A DNA stretch of 64,000 nt from Piliocolobus tephrosceles (GCF_002776525.5 NC_045437.1:138855150-138919149); one strand, 5' to 3'; shown: positions 50,148-61,179, counted from the first letter of the stretch. Numbers and translations: made by a program. The notes: generated from the sequence alone by a model not told the origin.

Positions 50148-50349
50148 CCTCAAGTCTTCCTGTACTGTCTGAGCTATGTCTGCAGGTGCTGGAGAAGAAC
50201 TCTTCTGAGTATCCTCAGGAGCAGTTTCTTCTAAAACTGGCTCAGGCTTTTCCTCTTGGATTTCAGATACAGGTTCTTGTTCTGGTTCTGGTTCAGGATC
50301 AGGCTCTGGTTCAGCAACAGGCTCCTCTAAATGTTCTTCCATGTCATTA
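50148..50349 (-). CDS. G3BP1: G3BP1 coding exon: acidic/proline-rich region, residues 180-247
   Basis: The 202-base exon completes Ser180 and encodes NDMEEHLEEPV, an imperfect run of Glu-Pro dipeptides (about residues 193-206) and KSSSPAPAD, which contains Ser232, a second reported phosphosite. It ends in AGG before donor gtatg. Residue 227 is Thr here; from memory the human protein has Ala. The region is low complexity, so it also throws a long open frame on the opposite strand that has no support as a gene. Confidence 0.96.
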
Positions 50350-51005
50350 CTTTGATGGAAAAATTTGAGAAATATCATTCTGCCACCATTTATTTCGCAA
50401 AAAATTCCCCATCATTTATTAACCAGAAACCAGAACACAGAGTTAGCTCCATCAAAAAAAAAAAAAAAATCTAAGAATCGTATATCTGAGTTTTTAAAAA
50501 GTAATTTTTAAAATGCCACTCAATAACTTCACTGGAATCCATTTGGCAAATTCTGATGAGCAAATGATTCAGGACATCAAAATGAACCAAACCACTTTAT
50601 GGCTGGAATCCCACAATCATTACAATTCATTTAGCATACAACATCAGAAAAACTCTCAAAATAGGCTGGGGGAGATGGGGAAGAAGGTTGCCATTCAATG
50701 GGTACAGTCTGTCTGTTAAGGTATATAAAGTTATCTTCAATAAGATTTGTAAGGTGAAAAGTCCTAGAGATCTGTCATACAACCGTGTCTATACAGTTAA
50801 CACTACTATACTTTATACTTAAAAATGGTTAAGATGAAAAAAAAGGTTAAGATGGCAAATTTTATGATATGTGGCTTTTAACACAAACACACAAAAACTT
50901 TCAAACACGTAAGGAATTTGGGGGAGAAAATATATTAGTTATGATTCAGAATACAATTCTTAAAATTCCACATAAATCAAACCAGGAATGCTGTTAAAAC
51001 TGCAG

Positions 51006-51293
51006 AGGGGCTAGGCACACACCTGTAATCCTAGCACTTTTCAAGGCCAAGGTGGGCGGATCACCTGAGATTAGGAGTTCCAGACAAGCCTGGCCAATAT
51101 GGCGAAACCCCATCTCTACAAAAATACAAAAATTAGCCGGGCATGGTGGTATGCGCCTGTAGTCCCAGCTACTCAGGAGGCTGAGGCAGGGGGATTGCTT
51201 GAACCCAGGAAGCGGAGGTTGCAGTCAGCCAAGATCATGCCACTGCACTCCAGCCTGGGTAAGAGAGCGAGACTGTCTCAAAAGAACAAAAAC
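51006..51293 (+). mobile_element. Alu (sense)
   Basis: Full-length, in G3BP1 intron 6, about 0.7 kb from the acidic-region exon. Confidence 0.88.
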
Positions 51294-51305
51294 AAAATTG
51301 CAGAT

Positions 51306-51420
51306 GTTTTGCCTCCTGAAAGTCTAATTCAGTAGGTTTGCAGTGGGACCATGAATCTTCATTTTCAACCAGCAACCCAAGTGAGTAACCTGATTAGTTC
51401 ATCACACCTTGAAAAACACT
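51306..51420 (+). mobile_element. MER5A-like hAT fragment
   Basis: tctaattcagtaggtttg, atgaatcttcattttcaacc, caccttgaaaaac: the MER5A body. Confidence 0.55.
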
Positions 51421-51981
51421 TGGAAACACCCTTCAGGCACTGAATATTAACATTCAGTGTCACATGGTAACAAGTAAATATGGATTTCTTTTGCTATCAA
51501 ACACATTTCTGTTCCAATCACAACGGGGGAAAAAACCCAAAGGTACAATGATGTACTTACAAAGGTAATGAAATTCTTTATTGCTACTTAACTCACATAT
51601 TGGTATTTGTATCAATTTATGCCCGATCTCTAATAGGTGTCTGTCCACTTCATATTCCCTCAAAGCATTTAATACCTCAATACATTCAACTCTTGATAAA
51701 CAATATGCACGTTTTCACTTAACACCAAGAAAAAACTAAACCAAAAAGAAACCGGTATTATTTAAACTAAGCAATAGTAGATTGCCTTCACAGTACAATT
51801 TACTATTAACAACAAGTTACATATTTTTGTTTAGTCAAAATTACCAGAAACAAAACCATTCTTCTGAGAAATTATTATTTTGAGGTAATTCTCAGAATAT
51901 ATAAATGCCCTCCAACAAAGGGAAAGACTAGACAATGCAAGTTCTTATGCAGCCCCGCACATGTGAACAAAATTTTCTTAC

Positions 51982-52078
51982 CTGACAACTGCCTGATCAT
52001 AGAAAGTTCCAGAATCATCAGGTACCACCTCAGGTGTTTGCTGTCTTTCTTCCGGTTCCTCTACTTCTTCTTCAGACT
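51982..52078 (-). CDS. G3BP1: G3BP1 coding exon: acidic disordered region, residues 148-180
   Basis: The 97-base exon begins AG and continues SEEEVEEPEERQQ to DQAVV, with donor gtaag. It encodes the glutamate-rich disordered segment (IDR1) that, from published work, restrains phase separation. The Ser directly after the split Glu is Ser149, the classical phosphosite. The acceptor reads cttaagag: only the first AG preserves frame, the second would shift it by two bases. Confidence 0.95.
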
Positions 52079-52255
52079 CTTAAGTGAGAAAAAGACATTT
52101 AAAGTAATTTGTACTTACTGAATTCACATATACATTCACTTTCACAATGTTCACAAAACAACAGTGAAGAAAAACACATATAAATAAAGTAGGGCAATTT
52201 GGTAAAACTCATGGCATTGACTTTAAGGACAGAACTAAGGCTTTTAAGAATAGAC

Positions 52256-52538
52256 TTTTTTTTTGAGACGGAGTCTCACTATGTCGCCCAGGCTAGAGTG
52301 CAGTGGCGCAATCTCGGCTCACTGAAAGTTCCACCTCCCGGGTTCACACCATTCTCCTGCCTCAGTCTCCCGAGTAGCTAGGCGTCCGCCACCACGCCTG
52401 GCTAATTTTTTCTATTTTTAGTAGAGACAAGGTTTCACCATGTTAGTGAGGATGGTCTCGATCTCCTGACCTCGTGATCCGCCTGCCTTGGCCTCCCAAA
52501 GTGCTGGGATTACAGGCGTAAGCCACCACGCCCAGCCT
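52256..52538 (-). mobile_element. Alu (antisense, AluY-like)
   Basis: Low-divergence copy 177 bases upstream (in the transcript) of the exon at 51982-52078; a small deletion removed the tgggactacaggc segment. Confidence 0.88.
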
Positions 52539-52591
52539 TAAGGATAGACTTTAACGCTACTGTAGTGTCTTGGTTTTTAAGAGCATGGAGC

Positions 52592-52690
52592 CTAATGCAG
52601 GCTTTCACCCTACTGGCTACATTACATTAGCCAAATTACATTAGGCAGTTATCTAATGCAGGCTCTACCACTTTACTGGCTAGGCAAATG
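52592..52690 (+). repeat. MIR-like segment with an imperfect 61-bp tandem duplication
   Basis: ctaatgcaggctttcaccct (52592) recurs as ctaatgcaggctctaccac (52653), each followed by actggcta. Confidence 0.75.
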
Positions 52691-53289
52691 ACTGCTTATC
52701 TGTAAAACAGTATTACAAAATAAATATACTCTCAGCCAAATAAACAACATACAAATTCTATTATTTTGGAGAAAATTTTCCATGAGTCTCTGTGTCTACA
52801 CATCTTCCATGCCTATTCTTTCTTCTAGACTGTCTTTCAAGAACTTTTATAGAGCAAACAGCTTTGAAAGAGTATCTCCCCCAAGCACAAAGAGTAGGCA
52901 TGTTTACTGCCTGTTGTAATAGATCTGTGTTCCCTAAACTCAGTGTCCCATGCCTTTAACACAACCCACTGCAGTAGAAGTATCATCTAGCCTTCTTCAT
53001 GACATCCTGTTGGTAAATGTGGCAAAAATGCTACTACCGTTGCTGTGAGTTAACCTGTCTCCTTCTGACCTAAGAGTCTTATATCTTCTACTAACATCCA
53101 CGATATAAGCTAACCTGTTAGCAGCTTCAAGTAGGGTAAAACCTTAGACTCTTCATATGCCATGATAATTAGCTATTAATGAAGAACAGAGTGTAATGAA
53201 AACAGTAAAGAAACGCATAGTCTCTTAAGGGCAATCTGATGCCATTAAAAAAAACTTAGACAAGTAATTTAAAATATTTCACTACTTAC

Positions 53290-53380
53290 CCTCCTGAGGC
53301 TCAGTGACAAACCCACCAAAGACCTCATCTTGGTATCTGAAGATATCATTGTGAACATAGAATTTATTTGCAACAGACCC
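53290..53380 (-). CDS. G3BP1: G3BP1 coding exon: end of NTF2-like domain, residues 118-148
   Basis: The 91-base exon encodes GSVANKFYVHNDIFRYQDEV and then the start of the acidic region (TEPQE). It includes Phe124, the third aromatic residue of the FGDF-binding groove. The acceptor is ttgcag and the donor gtaag. One base of codon 148 is left for the next exon, and the phase matches. Confidence 0.96.
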
Positions 53381-53439
53381 CTGCAATGCCAACAGAAAGT
53401 TTTAATTTATTCAACAGACTTTTAGAAAGTCGAATCACT

Positions 53440-53966
53440 CCACACCATTGGTGACTGAGACAAGCCTGCTTCCATGAGACATCTGGCAATGTCTGGAGAC
53501 ATTTCAGTTTTTGTTGTTGTGGGGTTTTCAGACAGGGTCTTGCTGTCACCCAGGTGGGGGTGCAGTGGGCCATCACAGCTCACTGCAGCCTTGACATCCC
53601 AGGCTCAAGGGATCCTCCTGCCTCAGCCTCCTAAGTAGCTAGGACTATAGTGGCGCGCCACCTTGAAAGGTTAATTTCTCTTTTTTCTTTTTTGAGTAGA
53701 GACGAGATCTTATTAAACTGCCCTGATTGGTCTTTAATTCCTGGGCTCAAGTGGTCCTCCTGCCTCAGTCTCCCAAAGTTCTGAATTATGAGTATGAGCC
53801 AGCATGCCCTGCCGACATTTCAGTATTCACTACAGGGAATGCTACTGACAACTTATAAGGTTAGGGATGCTGCTAAATTCCTGCAATGCACAGGACAGGC
53901 TCCAACAACAAAGGATTAGTTGATCCAAAATGTCAACAGTGCCAAGACTGAAAATGCCCACTCTAC
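53440..53966 (+). mobile_element. MER20-like hAT element split by an Alu
   Basis: catctggcaatgtctggaga before the Alu and gatgctgctaaattcctgca, aatgcacaggacaggctcc after it are one DNA-transposon sequence. Exact family name uncertain. Confidence 0.6.
53509..53813 (-). mobile_element. Alu (antisense) in the MER element
   Basis: Perfect 11-bp target-site duplication gacatttcagt at 53498-53508 and 53814-53824. Confidence 0.9.
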
Positions 53967-54116
53967 AATAGCTAGTAACAAGACTACACTCACATATATT
54001 TTGTTTGCTCAAAACACTTTACCTCACCACAAGATAAATATGCAGAAACTGACAAAGTTCTAAGTATGTAAGATGCCACAGTTCACACCTCAAATCATTA
54101 TAAGGCAATCATATTC

Positions 54117-54416
54117 TGGATGGGCGCAGTGGCTCATGCCTGTAATCCCAGCATTCTGGGAGGCCAAGGCAGGCAGATCACCTAAGGTCAGGAGTTCAAG
54201 ACCACTCTGGTCAATATGGTGAAATCCCATCTCTACTAAAAATAAAAATAAGAGACAGACACAAAGGGCCACGCCTGTAGTCTCAGCTGCTAGGGAGGCT
54301 GAGGTGAGAGGATCACTTGAATCCGGAAGGTGGAGGGTGCAGTGAACCCAGACTGCACCTCTGCACTCCAGCCTGGGCAACAGAGCGAGACCTTGTCTCA
54401 AAAAAACAAAAAAAAG
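54117..54416 (+). mobile_element. Alu (sense)
   Basis: Full-length, G3BP1 intron 4. Confidence 0.88.
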
Positions 54417-54612
54417 GCAATCATATTCCTAACTTCAGCAGGTATTTCCCCAAATCTGTATCCAAAAATATTGATATAAACACTCGAGAGTAGTGTAGTC
54501 TGAAAAAGACTGCTCGCACTAGGTATAAGACACACCTGAGTGCAGATCCAATTATATAATTTATGAGTTATTCAGTTTCTAAGGCTGTTACTCCTCTGTG
54601 AAAAGAGAGGTA

Positions 54613-54922
54613 TCAGCTAGGCACAGTGGCTCGTTCAACTCCTGAAATCCCAACACTTTGGACGGCTGAGGTAGGAGAACTGCTTAAGCCCAGGAGTTTG
54701 AGACTAGCCTGGGCAACATACTTTTTGTAGAGTGTGTCTCTACAAAAACAAAAACAAAAATTAGCCAGGAATAGTGGCCTGTGCTTGCGGTCCCAGCTAC
54801 TTGGGAAGCTCAGGTGGGATTATCATTTCAGCCCAGGCAGTCAACACTACAGTACGTCATGATCCTACCACTGCACTCCAGCCTGGGTAACACAGTGAGA
54901 TTCTTATCTCAAAAAACAGAAA
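54613..54922 (+). mobile_element. Alu (sense, old)
   Basis: Diverged AluJ-like; includes a small duplication around ctttttgtagagtgtgtctc. Confidence 0.8.
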
Positions 54923-55581
54923 AGAAAGATATAAGCATATGCCTCAATACTCTGTGTATTAAATGAGACAGTTTACATAATAGTGTATTATACTAACGAG
55001 AAGTTAGATACTTCCTTTAAAAGAAAGAAAAACTATAATTAAACCTATAACTGACAATCATACTCCATGTGATTCTTTGCATATTTAGAAGTCTACCACA
55101 TCTTTACATTTTAATCTAAGCCTTCCTCTAAAAATTATGACTGTAATGGCTTCGTGTAATTTTGCACAGACAAAAAGTTATCTCATATTCAAAGGTTAAA
55201 AGATTTTAGGTGTTTTAGGTTTGCTATCCTAAAAAGAAAATTTAAGATTAATGCTAGAAGAAACAATGATTTAATCAACAAGTTCATACTATGCCATTTC
55301 TATATACATGCTTAAGCAGACTGGATTCCTAACCTTGTTCAGTCTGGACCAATCCAGAAGAAAACACAAATGCAATCATTCAATATAAACTTGTCACCCT
55401 TTCGTAAGTATAACTAAAAAGAACCAGGTCTCCTTGAAGGAACAGGTGATTCAAGAATAGGGGCTGGGCGAGGAACAGTGCAAGATGAACCTGAAACATC
55501 TCATGCCATAAGTGTTCAAAAAAGATAAAAGATAGAGAATCTCCCATCCTTTATTTACAAATCAAAAAGAGAACAAATAAG

Positions 55582-55885
55582 GCTGGGCACAGTGGCTCAC
55601 ACCTGTAATCCCTGTACTTTGGGAGGCTGAGGCAGGTGGGTCACTTGAGGTCAGGAGTTAGAGACCAGCCTGACAAACATGGTGAAACCCCATCTTCTAC
55701 TGAAAATTCCAAAATCAGTCAAGTGTGGTGGCACACTCCTAGTCCCAGCTACTCGGGAGGCTGAGGCAGGAGAATAGCCTGAACCCAGGAGGCGGAGGTT
55801 GCAGTGAGCAGAGATGGAGCCACTGAACTCCAGCCTGAACGATAGAGTGAGACTCCGTCTCCAAAACAAAAGAGAGAGAGAGAGA
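55582..55885 (+). mobile_element. Alu (sense)
   Basis: Full-length with a tail that became (ga)n. Confidence 0.88.
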
Positions 55886-56149
55886 AAACATATTTAACTT
55901 TACAGTGGCAAAACCTAACTAATCAAAATTCATATCACAACTTAATGACATAATGTGCCTCTCTAACGTGAGGCAATGAATGACACACGTAAAGCATCCT
56001 ACAAAACAAAGTGATTATGCTCTTCAAAAATGTCAACACAATAAAAAAAAAAACCAGAAGATTAAGGAACAATTGCAGATTAGAAGAGACTAGAGACATG
56101 ATAGCTAAATGCAATGTGCAATTATAGATTCCATGTTGGACAAGGAAAA

Positions 56150-56430
56150 AAAATAACTCTAAGACATTATTGGGATAATTTCCCAATTTTAAATATGGAT
56201 GATAGAATAATTATACTGCATCAACATTTCCTGAATTTGATAACTATACTACAGAATGGAAGAGAATTCTTTATTCTTAGGAAATGCCCACTTGAGTATT
56301 TTAGAGAAAGAACTACACACATGGGGGCAAGTGGTGACAGCTGCTCTAGGTAAGGAGTGTATAGGAGTTATTGTACCATTATTCCAAGTTTTCTATAAGT
56401 CTGAAATTTCAAGTGTTATTGAAGATATGT
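56150..56430 (+). mobile_element. Old L1M-type 3'-end fragment
   Basis: gatgatagaataattatact, tttcctgaatttgataacta and attcttaggaaatgcccact match the L1M 3' UTR family seen in reverse at 300-760. It adjoins the exon at 56496. Confidence 0.5.
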
Positions 56431-56495
56431 ACAACTGTTCATTGTTTCTTTTTTCATGTATTGGATCATTACAAAATAATCATTCCTATACATAC

Positions 56496-56669
56496 CTCAG
56501 GAGCAAGGACAAACGTTTGCATGAATCTCCTCAAAGCCTGGTTGTTGTTAGAGAGAAGCCCCATCACCTGGACTACCACACCATCATTTAGTGTGGCATG
56601 AGCGTCAACATGGCGAATCTTGGTGTGGCAGTTGGTGAAGTTTTGTGACATCACTTTCCTGTGGATTTC
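56496..56669 (-). CDS. G3BP1: G3BP1 coding exon: NTF2-like domain, residues 60-117
   Basis: The 174-base phase-0 exon encodes 58 residues beginning EIHRKVMSQN and ending FVLAPE, the central beta-sheet of the NTF2-like domain. Its donor is gtatg. The acceptor is unusual in having 17 uninterrupted T residues on the transcript strand immediately before the AAG, so the polypyrimidine tract is a pure homopolymer that could vary in length between individuals. Confidence 0.97.
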
Positions 56670-57145
56670 CTTAAAAAAAAAAAAAAAAATCAACTGTGAA
56701 TGCCTTAAAATTTAAATAACTTCCAACTAAAAAAAAACTTTCAACACAACACAGGTAAAGAGAATGTACATATTTAAATTACAGGAAACGCAGACTGTAT
56801 TTTGATGTTTCTTTGTATACTCTATTCCCAGTGACCACACTTGAGTTTTTTAAATAACTGTTCTGAATTAACACACTTTTCAAAGTTTAAAAAAGATGAC
56901 CCCCATGCTAAAGCCGATTATCTTCCAACACACACAAGCTTTATATCATGCAAAATTAACAAATCTGACATCACATAAATATTTCAACAAATATATTAAT
57001 CAAATAGTAATAAAACACATCAACTTTTACTAAAAAGTTGAGAAATTTGATCCTCATCACCAAAACCTATTAAGTATGATCCACTTCAATTTTGTGAGTT
57101 ATTTTCTACCTGCTTAACAGCCTAAATAAGGCTTGAAATGCTTAC

Positions 57146-57227
57146 TTTCTGTCCGTAGACTGCATCTGCTGGCTTTCCATTTGAATCCAATCCCCCATGG
57201 ACATAAGAAGAGTTCTTTCCATAAAAT
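57146..57227 (-). CDS. G3BP1: G3BP1 coding exon: NTF2-like domain, residues 32-59
   Basis: The 82-base exon lies between acceptor ttttacag and donor gtaagc. It completes Arg32 and encodes FYGKNSSYVHGG through GQK, the second helix/loop part of the NTF2-like dimerisation domain. Phe33, a key residue of the pocket used by Caprin-1, USP10 and viral FGDF motifs, is intact. An Alu lies about 90 bases upstream in the transcript, so the branch-point region is squeezed between a T-rich/A-rich tract and the acceptor. Confidence 0.96.
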
Positions 57228-57317
57228 CTGTAAAATGGGAAGATGATTTACTTGTCATCTTCAAGTATCTTGAGTTTTTTTTTTTTTTTTTTTCATGTTT
57301 GATACTGGCAAATTTCT

Positions 57318-57608
57318 TTTTTTGGAGATGGGGTCTCATTCTGTCACCCAGGCTGGAGGGCAGTGATGCGATCATAGCTCACTGTAGCTTCTATGTACCA
57401 GGGCCAAGTGATCCTCTAGCCTCAGCTTCCCAAAGTAGCTGGAACTACAGGCACATGCCACCATGCCTGGCTGATTATTTTTATTTAAGTAAAAATAAGG
57501 TCTCACTATGTTGCCCAGGCTGGTCTCAAACTCACGAGTTCAAACAATCCTACCTGCCTTGGCTTCCCAAAGTGCTGGAATTGTAGGCGTCAGTCACCGC
57601 GCCTGGCC
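57318..57608 (-). mobile_element. Alu (antisense)
   Basis: Old Alu flanked by ctggcaaat / ctggcagaaat, just upstream of the exon at 57146-57227 in the transcript. Confidence 0.85.
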
Positions 57609-57977
57609 CTGGCAGAAATGTGTTTTCTTTTTCATCTTTGTATGCAATCATCTCTCTATCCCCTACATGCCACTTGATCAACATCTGCTGAATGGGAATG
57701 GATTTGGTTCCAGGTTTCAGCGTAGGATGATACTGTTGGGAAGGATCTTGTAGTTTCATGTCAAGATGGCCACCAATACGTAAGTTCCTATTCTCACTCA
57801 GGAAGAAAATAAGCAGTAAGGCTGGAACAGCTATATTCTCCACAGACTTCAAGTGTCCTTTAATTAATGTATCTGAGAATAAATGTGAGCAGTTTCCCTT
57901 AAACACCTAGTTCATGCAAGTGGTTTTAGAAGTACTTTTTAATCATTTTTGCTGATGGAATTAAGAATGTCAAAGTC

Positions 57978-58275
57978 GGGCCGGGCGCGGTGGCTCAAGC
58001 CTGGAATCCCAGCACTTTGGGAGGCCGAGACGGGTGGATCACGAGGTCAGGGGATCGAGACCATCCCGGCTAACCCAGTGAAACCCCGTCTCTACTAAAA
58101 AATACAAATAACTAGCTGGGCGAGGTTGTGGGCGCCTGTAGTCCCAGCTACTCAGGAGGCTGAGGCAGGAGAATGGTGTAAACCTGGGAGGCGGAGCTTG
58201 CAGTGAGCTGAGATCCGGCCACTGTACTCCAGCCTGGGCGACAGAGCGAGACTCTGTCCCAAAAAAAAAAAAAAA
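57978..58275 (+). mobile_element. Young AluY of Old World monkey type
   Basis: Has gcgaggttgtgggcgcc, gaatggtgtaaa, gagatccggcc. Perfect 15-bp target-site duplication aagaatgtcaaagtc at 57963-57977 and 58276-58290. Confidence 0.92.
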
Positions 58276-58441
58276 AAGAATGTCAAAGTCAATTCCTCAT
58301 AGTTTTCACCCATCTATGTCCTCCTTTGATCCATTTTCATTAAAACAATATTCCATCAGGAAAGCAACACACCAAAATGCTCTAACCCAGGGATAACCAC
58401 TATTAAGATTTGACATTTGTCTTCCGTCTTCCAGATAAACA

Positions 58442-58714
58442 CCTTTTTTTTTTTTTTTTTTTTTTTTTTTGAGACAGAGTCTCATGCTGTCACTCAGGCT
58501 GGACTGCCATGGCGCAATCTCAGCTCACTGCAACCTCCACCTTTTTTTGTATTTTTAGTACAGAGAGAGGGTTTCGCCATATTGGCCAGGCTGGTTTTGA
58601 ACTCCTGACCTCAAGTGATCCGCCCACCTCAGCCTCTCAGTCCACCTCAGCCTCTTAGCACACCTCAGCTTCTCAAAGTGCTGGGATTACAGGCATGAGC
58701 CACCATGCCTGGCC
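58442..58714 (-). mobile_element. Alu (antisense) with internal 18-bp triplication
   Basis: Long T run, then a left arm with a deletion of the middle; the right arm carries three tandem cacctcagcctct-type units at 58625-58678. Confidence 0.85.
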
Positions 58715-58800
58715 TATACTTTTTTCTTGTTGTCATGTTTTATGTCAGTTTTATTCTATGGGGTTGAAATAAACTAACCAAATGTAAAAACACAAAAAAA

Positions 58801-59392
58801 GGCCGGATGCGATGGCTCACGCCTGTAATCCCAACACTTCGGGAGGCCAAGGTGGGTGGATCACCTAAAATCAGAAGTTCGAGACCAGCCTGACCAACAC
58901 AGGGAAACCCTGTCTCCACCAAAAATACGAAATTAGCCAGGCGTGGTGGCGCGTGCCTGTAATCCCAGCTACTCGGGAGGCTAAGGCAGGAGTACCACTT
59001 AAACCTGGGAGACACAGGTTGCGGTGAGCCAAGATAGCGCCATTGCACTCCAACCTGGTCCCAACTACTCGGTAGGCTGAGGCAGGAGGATCACTGGAAC
59101 CTGGGAGGCAGAGGTTACAGCGAGCTGAGATCTCACCACGGCATTCCAGACTGGGTGACAGCGTGAGACTCCACCAAAAAAATACATATATACATATATG
59201 TATATATATACACACACACACAAACTTAGCTGGGCATGGTAGTGCATGCCTGTAGTCCTAGCTATGTAGGAAACTGAGGCAAGAGGATCACTTGAGCCCA
59301 GGAGGTCACGGCTGCAGTAAGCTATGATCGCCACCACTGCACTTCAGCCTGGGCAACAGAGGAAGACTGTCTCAAAAAAAAAAAAAAAAGAA
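58801..59392 (+). mobile_element. Composite of two or three fused Alus with an AT/CA microsatellite
   Basis: A first sense Alu runs to about 59056 and joins directly to an Alu right half (59057-59175). An (atac/atat/ac)n tract at 59176-59221 is followed by another Alu right part ending in an A run at 59392. Confidence 0.8.
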
Positions 59393-59608
59393 AGAAAAGG
59401 AAGCAAGGGTAAAAACAGCCTAGAGACTTGTTCTACCACTTAATAGTCATGTGCATATGTACTAGCAAATTTTTAAACCCTCTGAGTGTATCTGCAAAAT
59501 GAAGTTAACTCTCTTACAATGCCTTACCCTTCACTAAAGATTTTTGTAATGATCAGGAGGAAATGAGAAAAAATGTTCTGGAAATTTTAAAGCCTTAACA
59601 AAAAACCC

Positions 59609-59875
59609 AAGGGTGGTGGCTCACACCTGTAATCCCAGGATTTTGGAAGGCTGAAGCAAGCAAATTGCTCGAGTCCAGGAGTTCGAGATCAGCTTGGGCA
59701 ACATGGTAAAACTGTCTCTACAAAAAAATTAGCTGACTGTGGTGGATTGTACCTCAGTCCCAGCTACTCAGGAGGCTGAGGTGGGAGGACAGTCTGAGCC
59801 CGAGAGTTCAAGGCTGCAATGAGCTGTGACCTTGCCGCTGCACTCCAGCCCAGGAGACAGATGAGATTGACTCTC
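59609..59875 (+). mobile_element. Alu (sense, old)
   Basis: Diverged AluJ-like; its tail has become a CT/CA microsatellite. Confidence 0.8.
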
Positions 59876-59932
59876 TCACTCTCTCTCTCACACAAGACAC
59901 ACACACTCACACACACACACACACAAGACACA
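59870..59932. repeat. (CT)n(CA)n microsatellite
   Basis: ctctcactctctctctcaca then acacacac units. Confidence 0.9.
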
Positions 59933-60622
59933 TTTCACTGTCAGAGCGATGTCAAAACCAGCATTGAAAACATTCGTAAATTTTATTTTATACCTGATAA
60001 TCATGTGGTATCCAATATGTAAGCTGGTCAAGGTATAAGGGAAAAAATAGTTCTGGTCCAGCAAATACACATTTTGAAACTTCTATGAAATTTCTAACAA
60101 GGCCACATAAATAGACAGTTTTGTATAAAGTGACATTGTAAGAGAAAATAATAGAAGCAATCTATAGATCCATCACTAGATTAAAGTACACCACATCTCC
60201 ATAAAAAACTTTGTAGCCACTAAAATTAATAGGATACAAATATTACCCTGAAAAGATGATTCCAGATTATCAAGTAAGAAAGTTAAGACAGTATATTAAA
60301 ACATGTTTCTATATATACAGAAAAATTGTTTCTGTGGTTTTACTGCTTTCATAATTTGTTTTAATTTTCAATAAGTATGCATCATTTCTACTAAAGACAC
60401 TGTAATTTTTTAAAGCACATCAACACAAAAGTATGGTATTACAGAAACAGTCACGGATCGTCTTCAATACATTCTTATTTTTTACATCCACCTCAGCTCC
60501 AGCAATCTTTATACTTTCTTAGCCAATAATGCATAACTATACCTTTACATTTCAACTGTTATTTTCCAATAATGTACAAGTTTGGGTAACTTAGTTTAAC
60601 TTTTAAAAATTAATTTTTGGGG

Positions 60623-60945
60623 CTAGGAGCAGTGGCTCACGCCTGTAATCCCAGGACTTTCTGAGGTCGAGGCGGATCAATCACCTGAGGTTAGGAGTTC
60701 AAGACCAGCCTGGCCAACATGGTGAAACCCCATTGCTACTAAAAAATAAAAATAAAAATAAAAATATATTTTAAAAAATTAGCCGGACGTGGTTGTGGGT
60801 GTCTGCAGTCCCAGCTACTCAGGAGGCTGGGACAGAAGAATCACTTAAACAAGGGAGGTGGAGGTTGCAGTCAGTCGAGATCGTACCACTGCACTCCAGT
60901 CTAGGCAACAGAGCGAGATTCTGTCTCAAAAAAAAAAAAAAAAAA
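60623..60945 (+). mobile_element. Alu (sense)
   Basis: Full-length with an (aaaat)n insertion in the central A-rich linker; 140 bases from the first coding exon of G3BP1. Confidence 0.88.
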
Positions 60946-61084
60946 TTGGGGGACATTTATATGCAAATAAGTATTATGCAACAACCCTACAAAGTACACG
61001 ATGATGAGTGGGAGAATCTCAAAGATAAGTACCACATACCAAAAGACAGCATTAGATGATGCAGGAGAAAAATGTCTTACTTAC

Positions 61085-61179
61085 CTATGCAGCATGTCTG
61101 GGGCCTGGTTCAGCAGTGTGTAATACTGTCTCACAAATTCCCGCCCGACCAGCAGGGGACTAGGCTTCTCCATCACCAT
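61085..61179 (-). CDS. G3BP1: G3BP1 first coding exon (start codon, NTF2-like domain)
   Basis: The ATG at 61179-61177 opens MVMEKPSPLLVGREF, the N-terminus of G3BP1, the RNA-binding scaffold that nucleates stress granules. The exon carries residues 1-31 and two bases of codon 32, and ends at donor gtaag. The acceptor cccccag puts the exon start at 61197, leaving 18 bases of 5' UTR here. A second in-frame ATG follows two codons later; the first is chosen because it gives the family's 466-residue length. Phe15, part of the NTF2L groove that binds FGDF-type ligands in the known structures, is present. The open frame extends upstream of the acceptor, but that part is intron. Confidence 0.97.

Noticed and set aside
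50129..50368. 79-codon + strand frame rich in Leu/Val/Gln
   Set aside because: Antisense of the Glu/Pro repeat in the G3BP1 acidic-region exon.
59176..59221. Palindromic atacatatatgtat tract as a structural element
   Set aside because: Simple AT/CA microsatellite grown from an Alu tail; symmetry is expected from its composition.
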